DNA of 64,000 nt, taken from assembly GCF_905163445.1 (NCBI RefSeq), contig NC_053194.1, forward strand, positions 11,636,921 to 11,700,920. Reading direction: 5' to 3'. A program made the translations under genes and the position numbers. Positions 1-10,140 of this stretch are shown here, in pieces. The notes under the pieces are model-generated. The model did no database searches. It saw nothing but the letters and a program-made list of their open reading frames with translations, and had not been told where the DNA came from. Positions within the stretch are counted from its first letter, which is position 1; the number at the start of each line of letters is the position of its first letter. The DNA comes from Pararge aegeria. Its lineage: Eukaryota; Arthropoda; Insecta; Lepidoptera; Nymphalidae.

Positions 1-330
1 TATTTTTAACAGTCATAATTTTAAAATCTCTTTTTATTATTAAAGAATGGTTTAAAAAAGTTCTGCCTTGGACGTCCGTGTGTCTGTAAGTGCGGATCCC
101 ATATCTTGTGGTCACGATAACGAGCGAAATACTTCACTTATCGAGTTGGTTCTTTTTTATAGGCTTCAGTATTTTGAGGAATAGCAAGCCTATTACTTTT
201 CACGGTATAATTAGACTGAGTTTAATTATTATTTACAAATAACCTCAATTTTATTTTAATAAATGAGATTATGAGGCGTGCATTTTTGGATTTTCCAACT
301 ATTTTTAAACGTGGTAGAGCATTTTTTAAT

Positions 331-545
331 TGACGAACGAAGTAGATGGCCCATTTGATGGTACTCGTTAGTGGAAAGCCATCACTTTTAATCGGAGCGA
401 CACTTCTTAGGGCATGCAACGAATTAGTCCTGTCGAGTAACGAGTCATATCCCTGCAAATTCACCGGCAATTACGACCTTCACACCGGAACACAGCATTG
501 CATACTGCTTAGCGGCAGAAATAAGCATGTAAGTCATGCTTAAGT
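331..545 (+). repeat. Dispersed repeat C, copy 1
   Basis: Degenerate copy of a repeat also present at 9870-10135. Shared blocks include GGCATGCAA, CACCGGAACACAGCATTGCA and TGCTTAGCGG. The internal open frame is accidental. The family looks like a lepidopteran SINE or short non-autonomous element; class not determined. Confidence 0.55.
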
Positions 546-668
546 ATCTACTTCCTCGAACGAGTTTTGACACAAAAAGCTCCCTACTTCTGGCTGCATG
601 CTTCGTGTTCTAAAAAAGTAATACTCAAAAGGTGTTGTAAGACAACATATTAGTCTTATAAACAAAAA

Positions 669-1140
669 GTGGACATAAACAGTCGACTTACAAGAAATGG
701 TCATAAATTAGTGTCATCTGCATATCGTCTGCGAAAGTTACAGAAGTCATTTGTGGGATTGAGTATACGCTTTTATAATATGATTCCTAAGGTGATTTTG
801 GACCTGCCAATGCATAAGTTTAAAGAATTTGTTAAGACACATTTATTACAGCGAGGTTACTTTACAATTGATGAATTTCATAATGACAAGGTTGCTTGGA
901 AGCATCCGGCTCCGCTTTCAGCTCTCACAAGATAGAAAAATGAATGTTAAAAATGTAAAATGTAAATTGTTGACGTTGGAAAAGAGCAACTACTGAGTTT
1001 CTTGCCGGCTTCTTCTCGGTAGAATCTGCCTTCCGAACCGGTGGTAGAGTCACTACAAACAGACAGACTTGACGTTTCAAAAGTGCTTATATTAGGCCTA
1101 CTTGAAATAAATGAATTTAGAATTAGAATTTGAATTTTAA
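669..1140 (+). mobile_element. 5'-truncated LINE 3' end (reverse transcriptase C-terminus plus 3' UTR)
   Basis: An 88-codon frame (669-935) carries SIRFYNMIPKVILDLPMHKF and a following YFTIDEF-NDKVAW segment, the C-terminal end seen in lepidopteran non-LTR reverse transcriptase ORFs. It is followed by the characteristic 3' UTR with GAGTTTCTTGCCGGCTTCTT and CTTCCGAACCGGTGGTAGAG, and a GAATTTAGAATT-rich tail at 1110-1140. The 5' part of the element is missing, as usual for LINE insertions primed from the 3' end. Confidence 0.8.
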
Positions 1141-2760
1141 TTTAAAGTCAAAAAGTAAAACTAGTAAGTGCTCAAACTCGTCCATCGAGGGATTGAGGAG
1201 ACGGAAACGTAACATTTTAATTGTTTTTCGGCAAAATGATTCTATTCGTATGACTTTTACCGATACTTTACTAGGTAAGTAAATACTTACCTTGTCCTTT
1301 CTTACAAAATCGAATAAAGAGGAAATTCGCCGTAGCTCGCTAATTTAATGAATAAGTAAACAAAATTAGTGGGGTCCAATAGCAAAATAAGTGAAACGAG
1401 TGCACGGTTTCGGAAACGCATTCCGCATATAAATTTGCCATTTTGTACCATGTAATTTAATCAGGTATATCTTATTAGATTAAGCATTTGGATATAAGCC
1501 TAAGTTTGATCGCGCTGTGCCACTTTGCCACCTTCATATTAATTTGAATCGTTGGCACATTATATAAGATTAGGGATTTTTATCCCTTCTTTACTTAGAA
1601 GGCAAGGAAATGCTATATTTCTAAATTGTGAGGTTTGAAACTAACCTAAACATTAGTCGTGTAAGTAGTCATAGCATAGTAAACATTTTAATATTATTTA
1701 TTGATGAAAGAGTAAAATGTTCCTGGGACTCCGCCATTTCATTAAATATCCACTATTTTATTTTATAAACTATTTTTTTTTCATTTTTTATAAATATACT
1801 ACGACAATGCACTCATCACATACACAGCATATTTCAAATTGTTAAATAGAATAATTGATAGTAGAAAATTGAATAAATATTATAGAATGTCGCAATCGTC
1901 AGAAAATTTATTAATAATTTATTTATTACAAGAGTAAAAAATAAACAAGTTTATTTAGGGATTATCAAAAAAATATTTTTTTAAAACTGTTTAATTAGTA
2001 CTCACTTTGCTATTCACAATTGATCCGTTTGAAAATTTTGAAAAGAAATAATCCTAATTGATTATGATATTTGCCACTAGCTGGCGTATAAGACAAGAAG
2101 CGTGGAGTATACAAGCATATACTTACAACCAATCCAAACTATTATTTTGAAACTACACAGACGTCTGACGTAAGCGTTACTTCCGTCAGAAAAAAGTCAA
2201 AAATCAGAAAAAAGAAAGAAGTTTCGAGATCAAAGATCACGCCTAAAGAAGTTTTACTTCAATAAAATGCAGAATGATTTCAAGTTTTACAAAACTTTTT
2301 TTCTGACTCTAATTTCGAGAAACGCAAAAAACTACTACTACTACGAATTAATATCTAAAGTCGATATGCAGGTCTTAATCCATTACCTTGTAATAGTTTT
2401 CATAACATGGGGATGTTACTCGTATAACTAGCAGAAGATTTATTGATATAGTCATGACGTCTCCTTGTATTATTTCTATTTTTTTTTGAGAGTTTGTACT
2501 TTTAATAAATAAACTGTTTCCTTATTGCACAGTAAGAAACTTAGTGTCTGAAGGCATATTTTACCGATCTAACCTTTGGTAAAGTGAACAGGGTTATAAT
2601 TATTGTTCGTCAAAGAAGACAAAAATAATTGAAAGTTACCAGATATTAAAGCAATTAAAGCAAAATGTCTATTAATGAATTCGTAGTGACAGTTAAAGTA
2701 GTTTATATTTTAAAATAACTTTTTAATGATGGTACCTACTTTAATAATGTTCACGGCTAT
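1141..2760. other. AT-rich intergenic DNA, no gene seen
   Basis: No ORF with recognisable protein. A possible SINE A 3' remnant (AAATATACTACGACAATGCA) lies at about 1791-1812. Repeat C, the LINE and the hairpin at 2865 bound the stretch. Confidence 0.6.
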
Positions 2761-2864
2761 TCACACCCAGTAAGAACAGTGTGACCGATTCCGATGTGTT
2801 CGATTCCCGACCTGGAAATCGAATCCAGGACCTCGCCACTCGTGGTCATCATGGCTATACAGGC

Positions 2865-2918
2865 AATACAGGTAGAATAGCTTTAGCCATCTTAGGCTAA
2901 AGCTATTCTACCTGTATT
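2865..2918. repeat. Perfect inverted repeat, 24-bp arms, 6-nt loop
   Basis: AATACAGGTAGAATAGCTTT plus AGCC at 2865-2888 is repeated as its exact reverse complement at 2895-2918, separated by ATCTTA. Perfect arms in neutral-looking DNA imply a recent origin. Confidence 0.9.
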
Positions 2919-2944
2919 TTTACCCCATCGGTGTTGTGTCACAT

Positions 2945-3764
2945 CAATTCGAGTTGAGCGCAAAGCAAATGTGTATTAATATAAAAATAATCCGACATTT
3001 AAACTCACTTTGGCTCTCTTGAAAATATCTTGAGTGCATCGTTGAAAGTAAATGCTGGTATAATTTCTGCTTCTCCTACGTTTGGATTGCATTTAAAGTC
3101 GTTAAGGGATGAAACTGGATGAAGTTTATGTTAACTGTAAGCAATAAAAATAGCCTTTATGACGATACGTGGAATGGTTACGTTTGTATGACTCTGTTTC
3201 GACGTAAACTAAAGTTGTTTTATTGAAACGTGAATCTGAGATTTACTGTTGAATGCTTCTTTTACTGTTAATAAATTATTTAGATAAAATTATACTTTCT
3301 GCTGCAAACTGGAAATGGAAAGATCAATTTGAAATAAAAAATTAAAGAAGAGATAACTTTTATTTTTTGTCGGTAGCGATATAGATGGTTTTTGTGTTCA
3401 ACTAGTGCCTTTAAATGTGACATCTGAAAAATGCCTGTGTGTAATACGAAGGGACAAATTTTACATATACGAAAATATGTTTAAACTGGCCATTGCCCGC
3501 GGCTAAGTCCGTTTGATTCCCATGGAAGAAGAAGAAAAACTTAATTGCACGCAAAACATAAAATAACACAGATAACACAAAATAACAAGAATAAGAAATA
3601 AATATTTTAAAATGAAGACATGCAAAGGCAGCCTTATTGCTCCAAGCAATCTCTTACAGGCAAAGTTTAATGACATAACTTGTGGCAAAAGAATAGTGCT
3701 ATTAGTGCACTAAAAATATCTTGTCAACAACACTTACATAAACATAAACTATGTATATATACAA
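2945..3764. other. AT-rich intergenic DNA, nothing recognised
   Basis: Only short, non-homologous frames. No repeat family of this window was recognised here. Confidence 0.5.
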
Positions 3765-4140
3765 CGTCTTAATGAAAACCGAAATAATACTTCAGAGGCT
3801 TTTGAGAAACATTATTCAATGTCCCTGAGACTTATTGGTAAACCGAAACGCTAATAGTTTTTGAGTACACCATTGCCATAGTTTTTACTGAAAGAAATCA
3901 GATACAGCCCTAAAATCACGTGCAAAAGTAAAATCAACTCCTGTAACTTTATCAGGTACGCGTCGCGTAGCAAAGGTACTATGCACGTGTCGGTCTTTTA
4001 TATTAAATAGGGTTGTCATAAGTAACCACTTAAATTTTTTTGAATTAGTTTGTATGGAAAAATAAATTTGCTTCTATTGATTTAATAATTTACAAGGTGA
4101 TTCCTTATGAAATATACTTATGAATCCTTCAACAGTATTT
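3765..4140 (+). repeat. Dispersed repeat L, copy 1
   Basis: About 370 bp that matches 57025-57410 in reverse complement over its whole length, with blocks such as GTACGCGTCGCGTAGC, GTGTCGGTCTTTTAT, GGGTTGTCATAAGTAA and TTTGTATGGAAAAATAAA. The GC-rich GGTACGCGTCGCGTAGC core stands out from the AT-rich background. No ORF, no recognised ends; class unknown. Confidence 0.75.
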
Positions 4141-4639
4141 TATAATTCCGTTAAATATATATTTATTATAAATGTTACATATATGTATTATTAATTACTA
4201 AAAATATAAAAAAAAATATAAAAAACGCTATAAAAATGTAGGATAAAGAATACAAGTATTTTTTCCTGGTTTTAAAAGCATTAGTTCGTCTCCAGGATGC
4301 AAAGTATCTTACCACAAAAATTTACTAAGATCTCATTAGCTCTGAAGCCAAATGGTTTTTTTTTCTAAGCCACACAAGTATGTGACAAATTCAGCAGAGA
4401 TAGCTTGTATGAGACATTGACTGAATGAGCCATTTGCGTAGGCATGCATTTGTGAAGCCATTTTATGTTTCTCGCATTTTTATAAACAAAAGGTACCAAA
4501 CAAATGGTTAAAAATAAGATAAAACACTGTCCATTTTCCAGTAAAATAGAATCGTAAAGACAGCAGCAGATGACTCCGATCTAACCTACATACAGCGTTA
4601 CGCGTGAACATAGTTTCTTTATGTATTTAATTTGAACAC

Positions 4640-4735
4640 CAATGGCCGCACGCATAATGGCGGCAGCATGTCGCCGCGGTTTGGCGAATGTGCGCGTTCA
4701 TGGTTGTACAATGAAGCGTAACATCTAGAAGCGCC
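4640..4735 (+). other. Small CpG-rich patch with a 28-codon ORF
   Basis: CpG-rich sequence in AT-rich surroundings, with a 28-codon frame from ATG 4642 to TAG 4726-4728 rich in Ala and Arg. TATATAA lies about 25 bp downstream. It could be a regulatory patch or first exon; no family is recognised. Confidence 0.15.
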
Positions 4736-4794
4736 TGCTGAAACGACTGTATATAATATTCCTCCACAACTTAGCCCCTAACGCAATGCTACTG

Positions 4795-5053
4795 CATATG
4801 ATGATGGAGTCTGATGGTAGATAACGGGCTAATGTTGCTGTTAAAGGTATAGCATTACCCCTAATAGGTTTTAATGATAACTCACTTGTCGGCACGTCAT
4901 TGTTGGTAGGTTGGTAACAAGCCTAACCTGAACATACCAACACACCAGACTAGAGAGAATTTTTATTATATGTTCCCATATTGGCCATGTAGGGGATTAA
5001 AGCCGAGACCTCCAAATATTAAACCACAGAGCTCACTACTGAACCATCCTCGT
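4795..5053 (-). mobile_element. tRNA-derived SINE family B, degenerate copy
   Basis: Antisense copy of the SINE best preserved at 44872-45170 and 47289-47630. Seen here are the reverse-strand forms of GGTTAGCCCG, GTCGGCACGTC, the CCAGACTAGAGAGAATTT block and the tRNA-like head with GAGACCTCCAAATATTAAAC. Confidence 0.6.
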
Positions 5054-5628
5054 TGTTTATAATTACGAAAATTGAATCATTACCCGATCTATGCCAGTGC
5101 TGTGACGAGAGACGAGTTCCAGTTACGTTCGTCGCATCATTTGCGTTAAAAAAAACAAAATCAGTGTTTGATGAGGTGTTAACCTTAGTTATTATCTTAT
5201 TTTAATAACTAAATATGCCCGTAATTATACCGCCAACAACGTCCTTCAAAATATAGAAATGCTTCTTGGAGTAGAACTTAATCACTTCGTTTCTCTTACC
5301 TCATAATTTATGCCCCGGGATAAGAAGATATACTTTTGAGCTTATTACTAAGCCTAAAAATAATGCTAGTTGAAATAACCTATCCAGTGGTTATTAGATC
5401 TTAGGTATTCAGTATGTATGTGTACAATAGCGTTGTCCGGCTGTTGCGTCGCAGTGTTATATTGGAAACATACATCACATAAAATAATAGACTAACAAAA
5501 CAAAAACTTTTCGTAACATCTAACTCGATAATATGCATATTTGCAACGTAGTTTCTGAACTGAGCCAACCGGGATGGTGGATACTTCTATGCAGAAGTGT
5601 AATAAAGTATTTGGTTTCCTTTTTTTTC

Positions 5629-5886
5629 AATATACTACGACAATACACACATTGCCAAAGCTAGCACCAAAGTAAGCATAGCTTGCGTTATGGGTACTTA
5701 GGAAACTGATGACTGTTGTCATGAATATGTTATTCATGACAATATTTACATAAATACTAATAATTTAGAGATAAACACTCAGACACTGAAAAACATTCAT
5801 GTTCATCACACTAACATTTTCCAGTTGTGGGAATCGAACCCACAGCCTTGAACTCGAAATCAGTGACTGCGCCAATCAGCAGTCAA
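5629..5886 (-). mobile_element. tRNA-derived SINE family A, full-length copy
   Basis: On minus it starts with a tRNA-like head (GCGCAGTCAC as box A-like, GGTTCGATTCCC as box B), continues with GATGAACATGAATGTTTTTC and CAGTGTCTGAGTGTTTATC, and ends GTGTGTATTGTCGTAGTATA. This copy also carries a perfect 12-bp hairpin (5716-5727 / 5731-5742) not present in other copies. Confidence 0.8.
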
Positions 5887-5944
5887 ACTGATTTTGGGTG
5901 GTTGGGTTTTAATTAGTCTGATAAGGCTAGGCCCTTAACTACAA

Positions 5945-6050
5945 TCTCGCTACGGCGGCCTTATCACTACTAAGCGATAAGGCCGCCTTTTGTATTCTAC
6001 TTCTTTTTTTATGTTTCATTTTTACTTGTACAAATAAAGAGTTATAATAA
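5945..6050 (+). mobile_element. LINE family G 3' end, fragment
   Basis: Matches the 3' end of the LINE at 22320-23040: GCGATAAGGCCGCCTTTTGT, ATTCTACTTCT and a CAAATAAAGAGTTATAAT tail with AAT repeats. A perfect 12-bp hairpin (GGCGGCCTTATC at 5954-5965, inverted at 5976-5987) replaces the usual sequence upstream. Confidence 0.7.
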
Positions 6051-6054
6051 TAAT

Positions 6055-6275
6055 AATCTCACTTGGTGGTAAATGATGATGCTTTCTAAGATGATGGCGG
6101 GCTAATGGTGGGCTGGATGGTGTTTGGGATATAAAACCCATACTTTTAATCGGTTGTAACGTGGTATCAACTTCGGAACGCTTCATACTCCGTTTTACTG
6201 CATATCTTTATCGGTAGCTCGGGTGGCAACTAGGTAATGCCAAGGCCCTCCATCAGATTTTTCTACATAATGCGT
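6055..6275 (-). mobile_element. tRNA-derived SINE family B, 3' part
   Basis: Antisense TCACTTGGTGGTAAATGATG, ATGGCGGGCTAATGG and CGGTTGTAACGTGGTATC match the body and tail of SINE B; the tRNA-like head is missing. It abuts the LINE G fragment. Confidence 0.6.
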
Positions 6276-6494
6276 CCGAGAGAGTCATTGAGAGATCAAT
6301 TTAAAGATTTTAAAATAATGTCAATACATATTTGAAAATTTAATGTATGTTCATTAAATGTTTATGTGACTGCAATGAACTAGGATACATAAAATTCATA
6401 ATTAGTTTAAAGGAAATTGCATACAATTATGCAAAAAACTACTCATTGACACATTAGAGATGTCTCTTAAAAAGCCTCTTCTATACCGGCCAAG

Positions 6495-6690
6495 ATTGTT
6501 GTGGGCTTCTTTTTAGACCAGGGCGCGTTTGGAATCCTCGTAGCTTGAGTTTTAAGTTTATGAATATGGGTATCGCCATCATCTGACTACTGTGTACACA
6601 TTTTTCATGTAATGTACGCATCATAAGTGCCATCTATGGGCCTAATTGTTTACAGATATTTTTGACTTTGACTTTGACTTTGATTCAGTT
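6495..6690 (+). mobile_element. LINE family H 3' end with GACTTT tail
   Basis: TTAGACCAGGGCGCGTTTGG, CCTCGTAGCTTGAGTTTTAA, CATGTAATGTACGCATCATA and GTGCCATCTATGGGCC, ending in a GACTTT microsatellite at about 6660-6683. Related fragments lie at 23910, 42345, 53660 and 58725. The 5' end is truncated. Confidence 0.75.
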
Positions 6691-6902
6691 CAGGGTAAAT
6701 TTAGAAATCATAAATTCCCAGGCAACCCGGAACCTTATAACACCAAAGCAATCGCAGCTGCGCCGAGAAGATAGTCAAAATGTATCCAAGTGTACAGAAG
6801 TATAGTCTGAATTTTTAACTGTACTAAGTGTAACTTTGACATAAAGGAATAGTCTTTGCACACCATACCGACTTACCCACACAACTCAAATAGGGGTAGG
6901 AG

Positions 6903-7097
6903 CAGTCGCGTGCATAGAAGGTATGCTCGGGGTATGTAAAATGAAGAAAATCTCCAGTACGAGTTATAAATACTTAAGGATAGGCTTTTTATAACTCTTA
7001 CAAAGCCTATCGTTTAGATTTTTATGACTCGTACTGAAGATATTCTCCATTTTGTATCGTCTGCATACCCTGTGCATATCCACTATGCACGCCAGTT
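6903..7097. mobile_element. Foldback hAT-like MITE, copy 1
   Basis: 195-bp element of long terminal inverted repeats (CAGTCGCGTGCATAGAAGG at the left; reverse-complement form with CTATGCACGCCAG at the right), containing AAGAAAATCTCCAGTACGAG and its partner. The flanks GGTAGGAG (6895-6902) and CGTAGAAG (7098-7105) match 6 of 8, consistent with a decayed 8-bp target duplication. Confidence 0.75.
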
Positions 7098-7153
7098 CGT
7101 AGAAGGCCCCAAAAATCCACTGGACATTTTCCGTTTTCTACTTCCAACAACTG

Positions 7154-7450
7154 ACGACCTCCCTGCGCAACGGTGAGCGCTGTCGATTTAAGTAGGAGGT
7201 TCCAGGTTCGATTCGGCAGGGGCAATTTGGAAATTTCTAAATTCCTCATTTTCTCTGGTCTGGTCTGGTAGGAGGCTTAGGCCGTAGTTAGTTACCACCC
7301 TACCGACAAAGACGTGCTAAGCGATTTAGTGTTTGGTAGATATCGGTTAAAGGTATAACTACCATAATCCCTAACAGCTTGGACTGCATCATGTCCTCCT
7401 CGTATGTGAGATTGTAGTCAAGGGCTAACTTGTAGTGAAATAAAATAATA
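7154..7450 (+). mobile_element. tRNA-derived SINE family B, near full length
   Basis: The tRNA-like head (ACGACCTCCCTGCGCAACGG, GGTTCGATTCGGCAGG) is followed by TTTCTCTGGTCTGGTCTGGT, GGCCGTAGTTAGTTACCACC, GACAAAGACGTGCTAAGCGA and the 3' end TCAAGGGCTAACTTGTAGTG with an A-rich tail. An open frame antisense to its head is not a gene. Confidence 0.8.
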
Positions 7451-8214
7451 ATGCTGTTACGAAGTGTTCAATATAAAATGACAGATTTGCGATAACGTGG
7501 CTGTGACGTTAGCAATAATTTAAACACTATGGTTACTCACTGAAAGTGATGGTTGGACTGTTTTATCCGAAAAATCCGATTAGATGGTTTACAATTTCTT
7601 AAGTAGTTTCAAATTCATCTTGATTCAGAACAGACCAAAACACAGAATAAGTAAGTAATTATAAGCTATTAATTATATACCTAATGTGGCCCTATAGAAA
7701 AACTAATTTACTAGGTAGGTACCTCTTAAAAAGGTTGTCAAAAACTGGAAAGTAGGTTTTTGAATAACACAGTGTTTATTTTATTGTCACTGGCAGGTGT
7801 GTTTTAATTAACAACCACTGATTGTAAAAAACCAAATTTATAGCAATCAAATTGATTAACAATTTGATTGCTATAAATTTGGTTTTTGGATGTTGTTTTG
7901 ATTGGAATTTTTTAACGCGAAATATTTGGGTTTTTATTGATGACAGCTACGCTTGACTATGTCTTATCGAATATTTATGTAATTAGGCGCCGTATTTTTT
8001 CAATAAAGCACCTGGGATACTTCGATGGTATTATAATAATTTTTCTATGCACTTTTTTTTTCTTTAATTATATCGATTTTCACAATCACTACCACTATTA
8101 CGAAAAAGTAATGATAAAGTGACTGACAAGGTGAGTTCTTTGGTCGTCTCGTCCGCGAATGAGCCGACTTAAAAAAATATTCGTATGTTGTCGCGGACTG
8201 TTTTATAGATCTTT
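7451..8214. other. Intergenic DNA around the 27-bp hairpin
   Basis: Apart from the inverted repeat at 7827-7887, only low-complexity AT sequence and short frames with no family resemblance. Confidence 0.5.
7827..7887. repeat. Perfect inverted repeat, 27-bp arms, 7-nt loop
   Basis: Arms at 7827-7853 and 7861-7887 are exact reverse complements (core TTTATAGCAATCAAATT) around GATTAAC. This is the longest perfect hairpin noticed in the window. No flanking target duplication was recognised. Confidence 0.9.
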
Positions 8215-8600
8215 AAAGAAACAACAATTCCGACAATTCCGATATACTTACACGTTTGGCGTAACGTTTACCGTTCACGCATCGCACGCATCAGAATCTC
8301 TCAAAAGGATATTTTTTGGCGTTTTTTCACGAGATTCTAATATAAATGAATACTAGCAAGATCGATTTATCGCCCCCCAAACCCCCCGTATACTAAATTT
8401 TATCAAAATCGTTGGATCCAATTATATATAAATACTAGCGTACCCAGCCAGCTTCAACGGGCTAGATTTTGCTTTATTTTATTTAAACAATAAATTTTTA
8501 ATTTAAGTCTCATAATATATTAAATCATTTATTTCTCTCCGTATTCATTCTCTACTATTCTCTTCTCGAGCGGGTGAAGATCATTATCTACACCCATGTA
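8215..8600 (+). repeat. Dispersed repeat J, copy 1
   Basis: About 385 bp nearly identical to 27841-28265, in the same orientation, from AAAGAAACAACAATTCCGAC through ACTAGCGTACCCAGCC and TTCAACGGGCTAGATTTT to CGAGCGGGTGAAGATCAT. No convincing ORF. Class unknown; possibly a Helitron-like or other non-autonomous DNA element. Confidence 0.75.
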
Positions 8601-8699
8601 TAGCCAACAATAGAATATTATCATAGTAAATTAAAGCTGTATTTGACAGTTTGACAGTTCAAAAATAGGAGTGCTCCGATCGTCACCAAACTTTACAGG

Positions 8700-8785
8700 A
8701 TTACTCGCCAGGTCCTCCCCATTGGGAATCAAAACCGGGACCTCCAACTTATAAGACAACAGCGTTATATCGGCTGTGACAAAAA
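8700..8785 (-). mobile_element. tRNA-derived SINE family B, head fragment
   Basis: Antisense GGGAATCAAAACCGGGACCT and CCAACTTATAAGACAACAGC match the tRNA-like head of SINE B; the body is missing. Confidence 0.5.
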
Positions 8786-9510
8786 TAACACTGACTTTCT
8801 TCACGTCCTTAATTACTACTGCACGTATAAGTTTTCCTTAGTGCACAAAATAAGTACAACCTAACATACAACATTTAAAATTAAAACATCGTTTTCAAAC
8901 CAACTATAAGTACGAGTATACGGTTAATAACTTAAAACGAAAAAAGTAAAACAGAATGTTATGAGATTATACAACCAAAAGCCTAACATTTTCAGAAACA
9001 CTTGCAAATGTTGCTTTCTTACAGAGTAATATGATACGTATAAAATTAACAGCATTGAAACTAGGGATGTACGGATACCTAAAAGTCGACTACCGACCAC
9101 AGTAAATCGAAACTCTTTGAAATCATGTTCTGATGCCAATATGGTCATATAGTTTCACCAGAACGCCAGTACACCAGAAGTTGCAAATCCACAATTTTTT
9201 TTCATATACCATTTACCAAATCCCATCTCGGAAAAGAAACGCCTATTATACGTATTTGTGCGAAATACAACGAGTTATCTAAAAATATACCTGGCATCGA
9301 TATCTTCAATAACTCACCCACAGCTTTTAGAAAAAAACTCACCGAACACTTATCGGTGAGTTAAATTTTGTGTTAATTTTTTTGCAAATTAAGTTTATAT
9401 GACGCTTTTTCAATACTATGTGCACTTGTCATTGACGTGCATATCAGTCCATGTGTTTGTGTGTGTGCTATGTATAAAAAACGTGTAATATACATGTTGT
9501 TAGTGCTCTT

Positions 9511-9540
9511 AAATAAATAAATAAATAAATAAAAATAAAT
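9511..9540 (+). repeat. AAAT-type microsatellite
   Basis: TAAATAAATAAATAAATAAA-type run. It may be the tail of a LINE 3' end running from about 9405. Confidence 0.7.
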
Positions 9541-9544
9541 AGTT

Positions 9545-9795
9545 TACAGCTTTTGGGCTGTATCAAACTTATCAATATATAAATAAATTATAAAAAGGTA
9601 TTAGAAAAAATGTATTGGGGGTCAAAATACCCTGGTACATAAGAAACCATGATCTCCACAGGGACCTGAAAATTGATTGAGAATAATAAAAAATATGCAC
9701 AACGCACACCAGAAGACTATTTGAACTTGTTAATCTTAAGGTCTCAAAGATTTTCAATAACGAACATCTAGTAAGGTGTAAAAGAAAAACCATTT
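9545..9795 (+). pseudogene. Jockey-type reverse transcriptase remnant
   Basis: Conceptual translation of one + frame gives PWYIRNHDLHRDLKI, the conserved C-terminal segment of jockey/BS-type LINE reverse transcriptases, followed by in-frame stops and a further recognisable stretch (RRLFELVNLKVSK). It is a decayed, 5'-truncated fragment. Confidence 0.55.
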
Positions 9796-9869
9796 GAGTC
9801 AGTGATGTGCAGCGCCGATCAGTGTAGTCTCAGTGATCAGTATTGTTTTTTTTATAATTAATAATTTAT

Positions 9870-10135
9870 TGATGGACCAAGGAGGCAGCTAATGGGAAGC
9901 GGAAAACCATCGCCTATAAACAGAGCAAGACTTCGCAAGGCATGCAAAGAACACATCCTGCAAAGTGTTGCACTGTGTCCATCAACCTGAGGCATGGATG
10001 TGTGCCTGAAATTACACGGGACCCACGCCCTTCAGACCGGAACACAGCATTGCAACAATGCTGCTTAGCGTATGAGCATGGTGGTATTACTTCCCCGTAC
10101 GAACTCTCTACCTCACCAAAAGTTCTACTACCTAC
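9870..10135 (+). repeat. Dispersed repeat C, copy 2
   Basis: Fuller copy of the repeat at 331-545, with GGCATGCAAAGAACACATCC, CGGAACACAGCATTGCAACA, ATGCTGCTTAGCG and a 3' block CGTACGAACTCTCTACCTCACC. The 68-codon frame inside it is not a gene. Confidence 0.6.
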
Positions 10136-10140
10136 GTATA

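Noticed and set aside
7022..7249. 75-codon minus-strand frame
   Set aside because: It lies across the MITE end and the SINE B head; no independent coding evidence.
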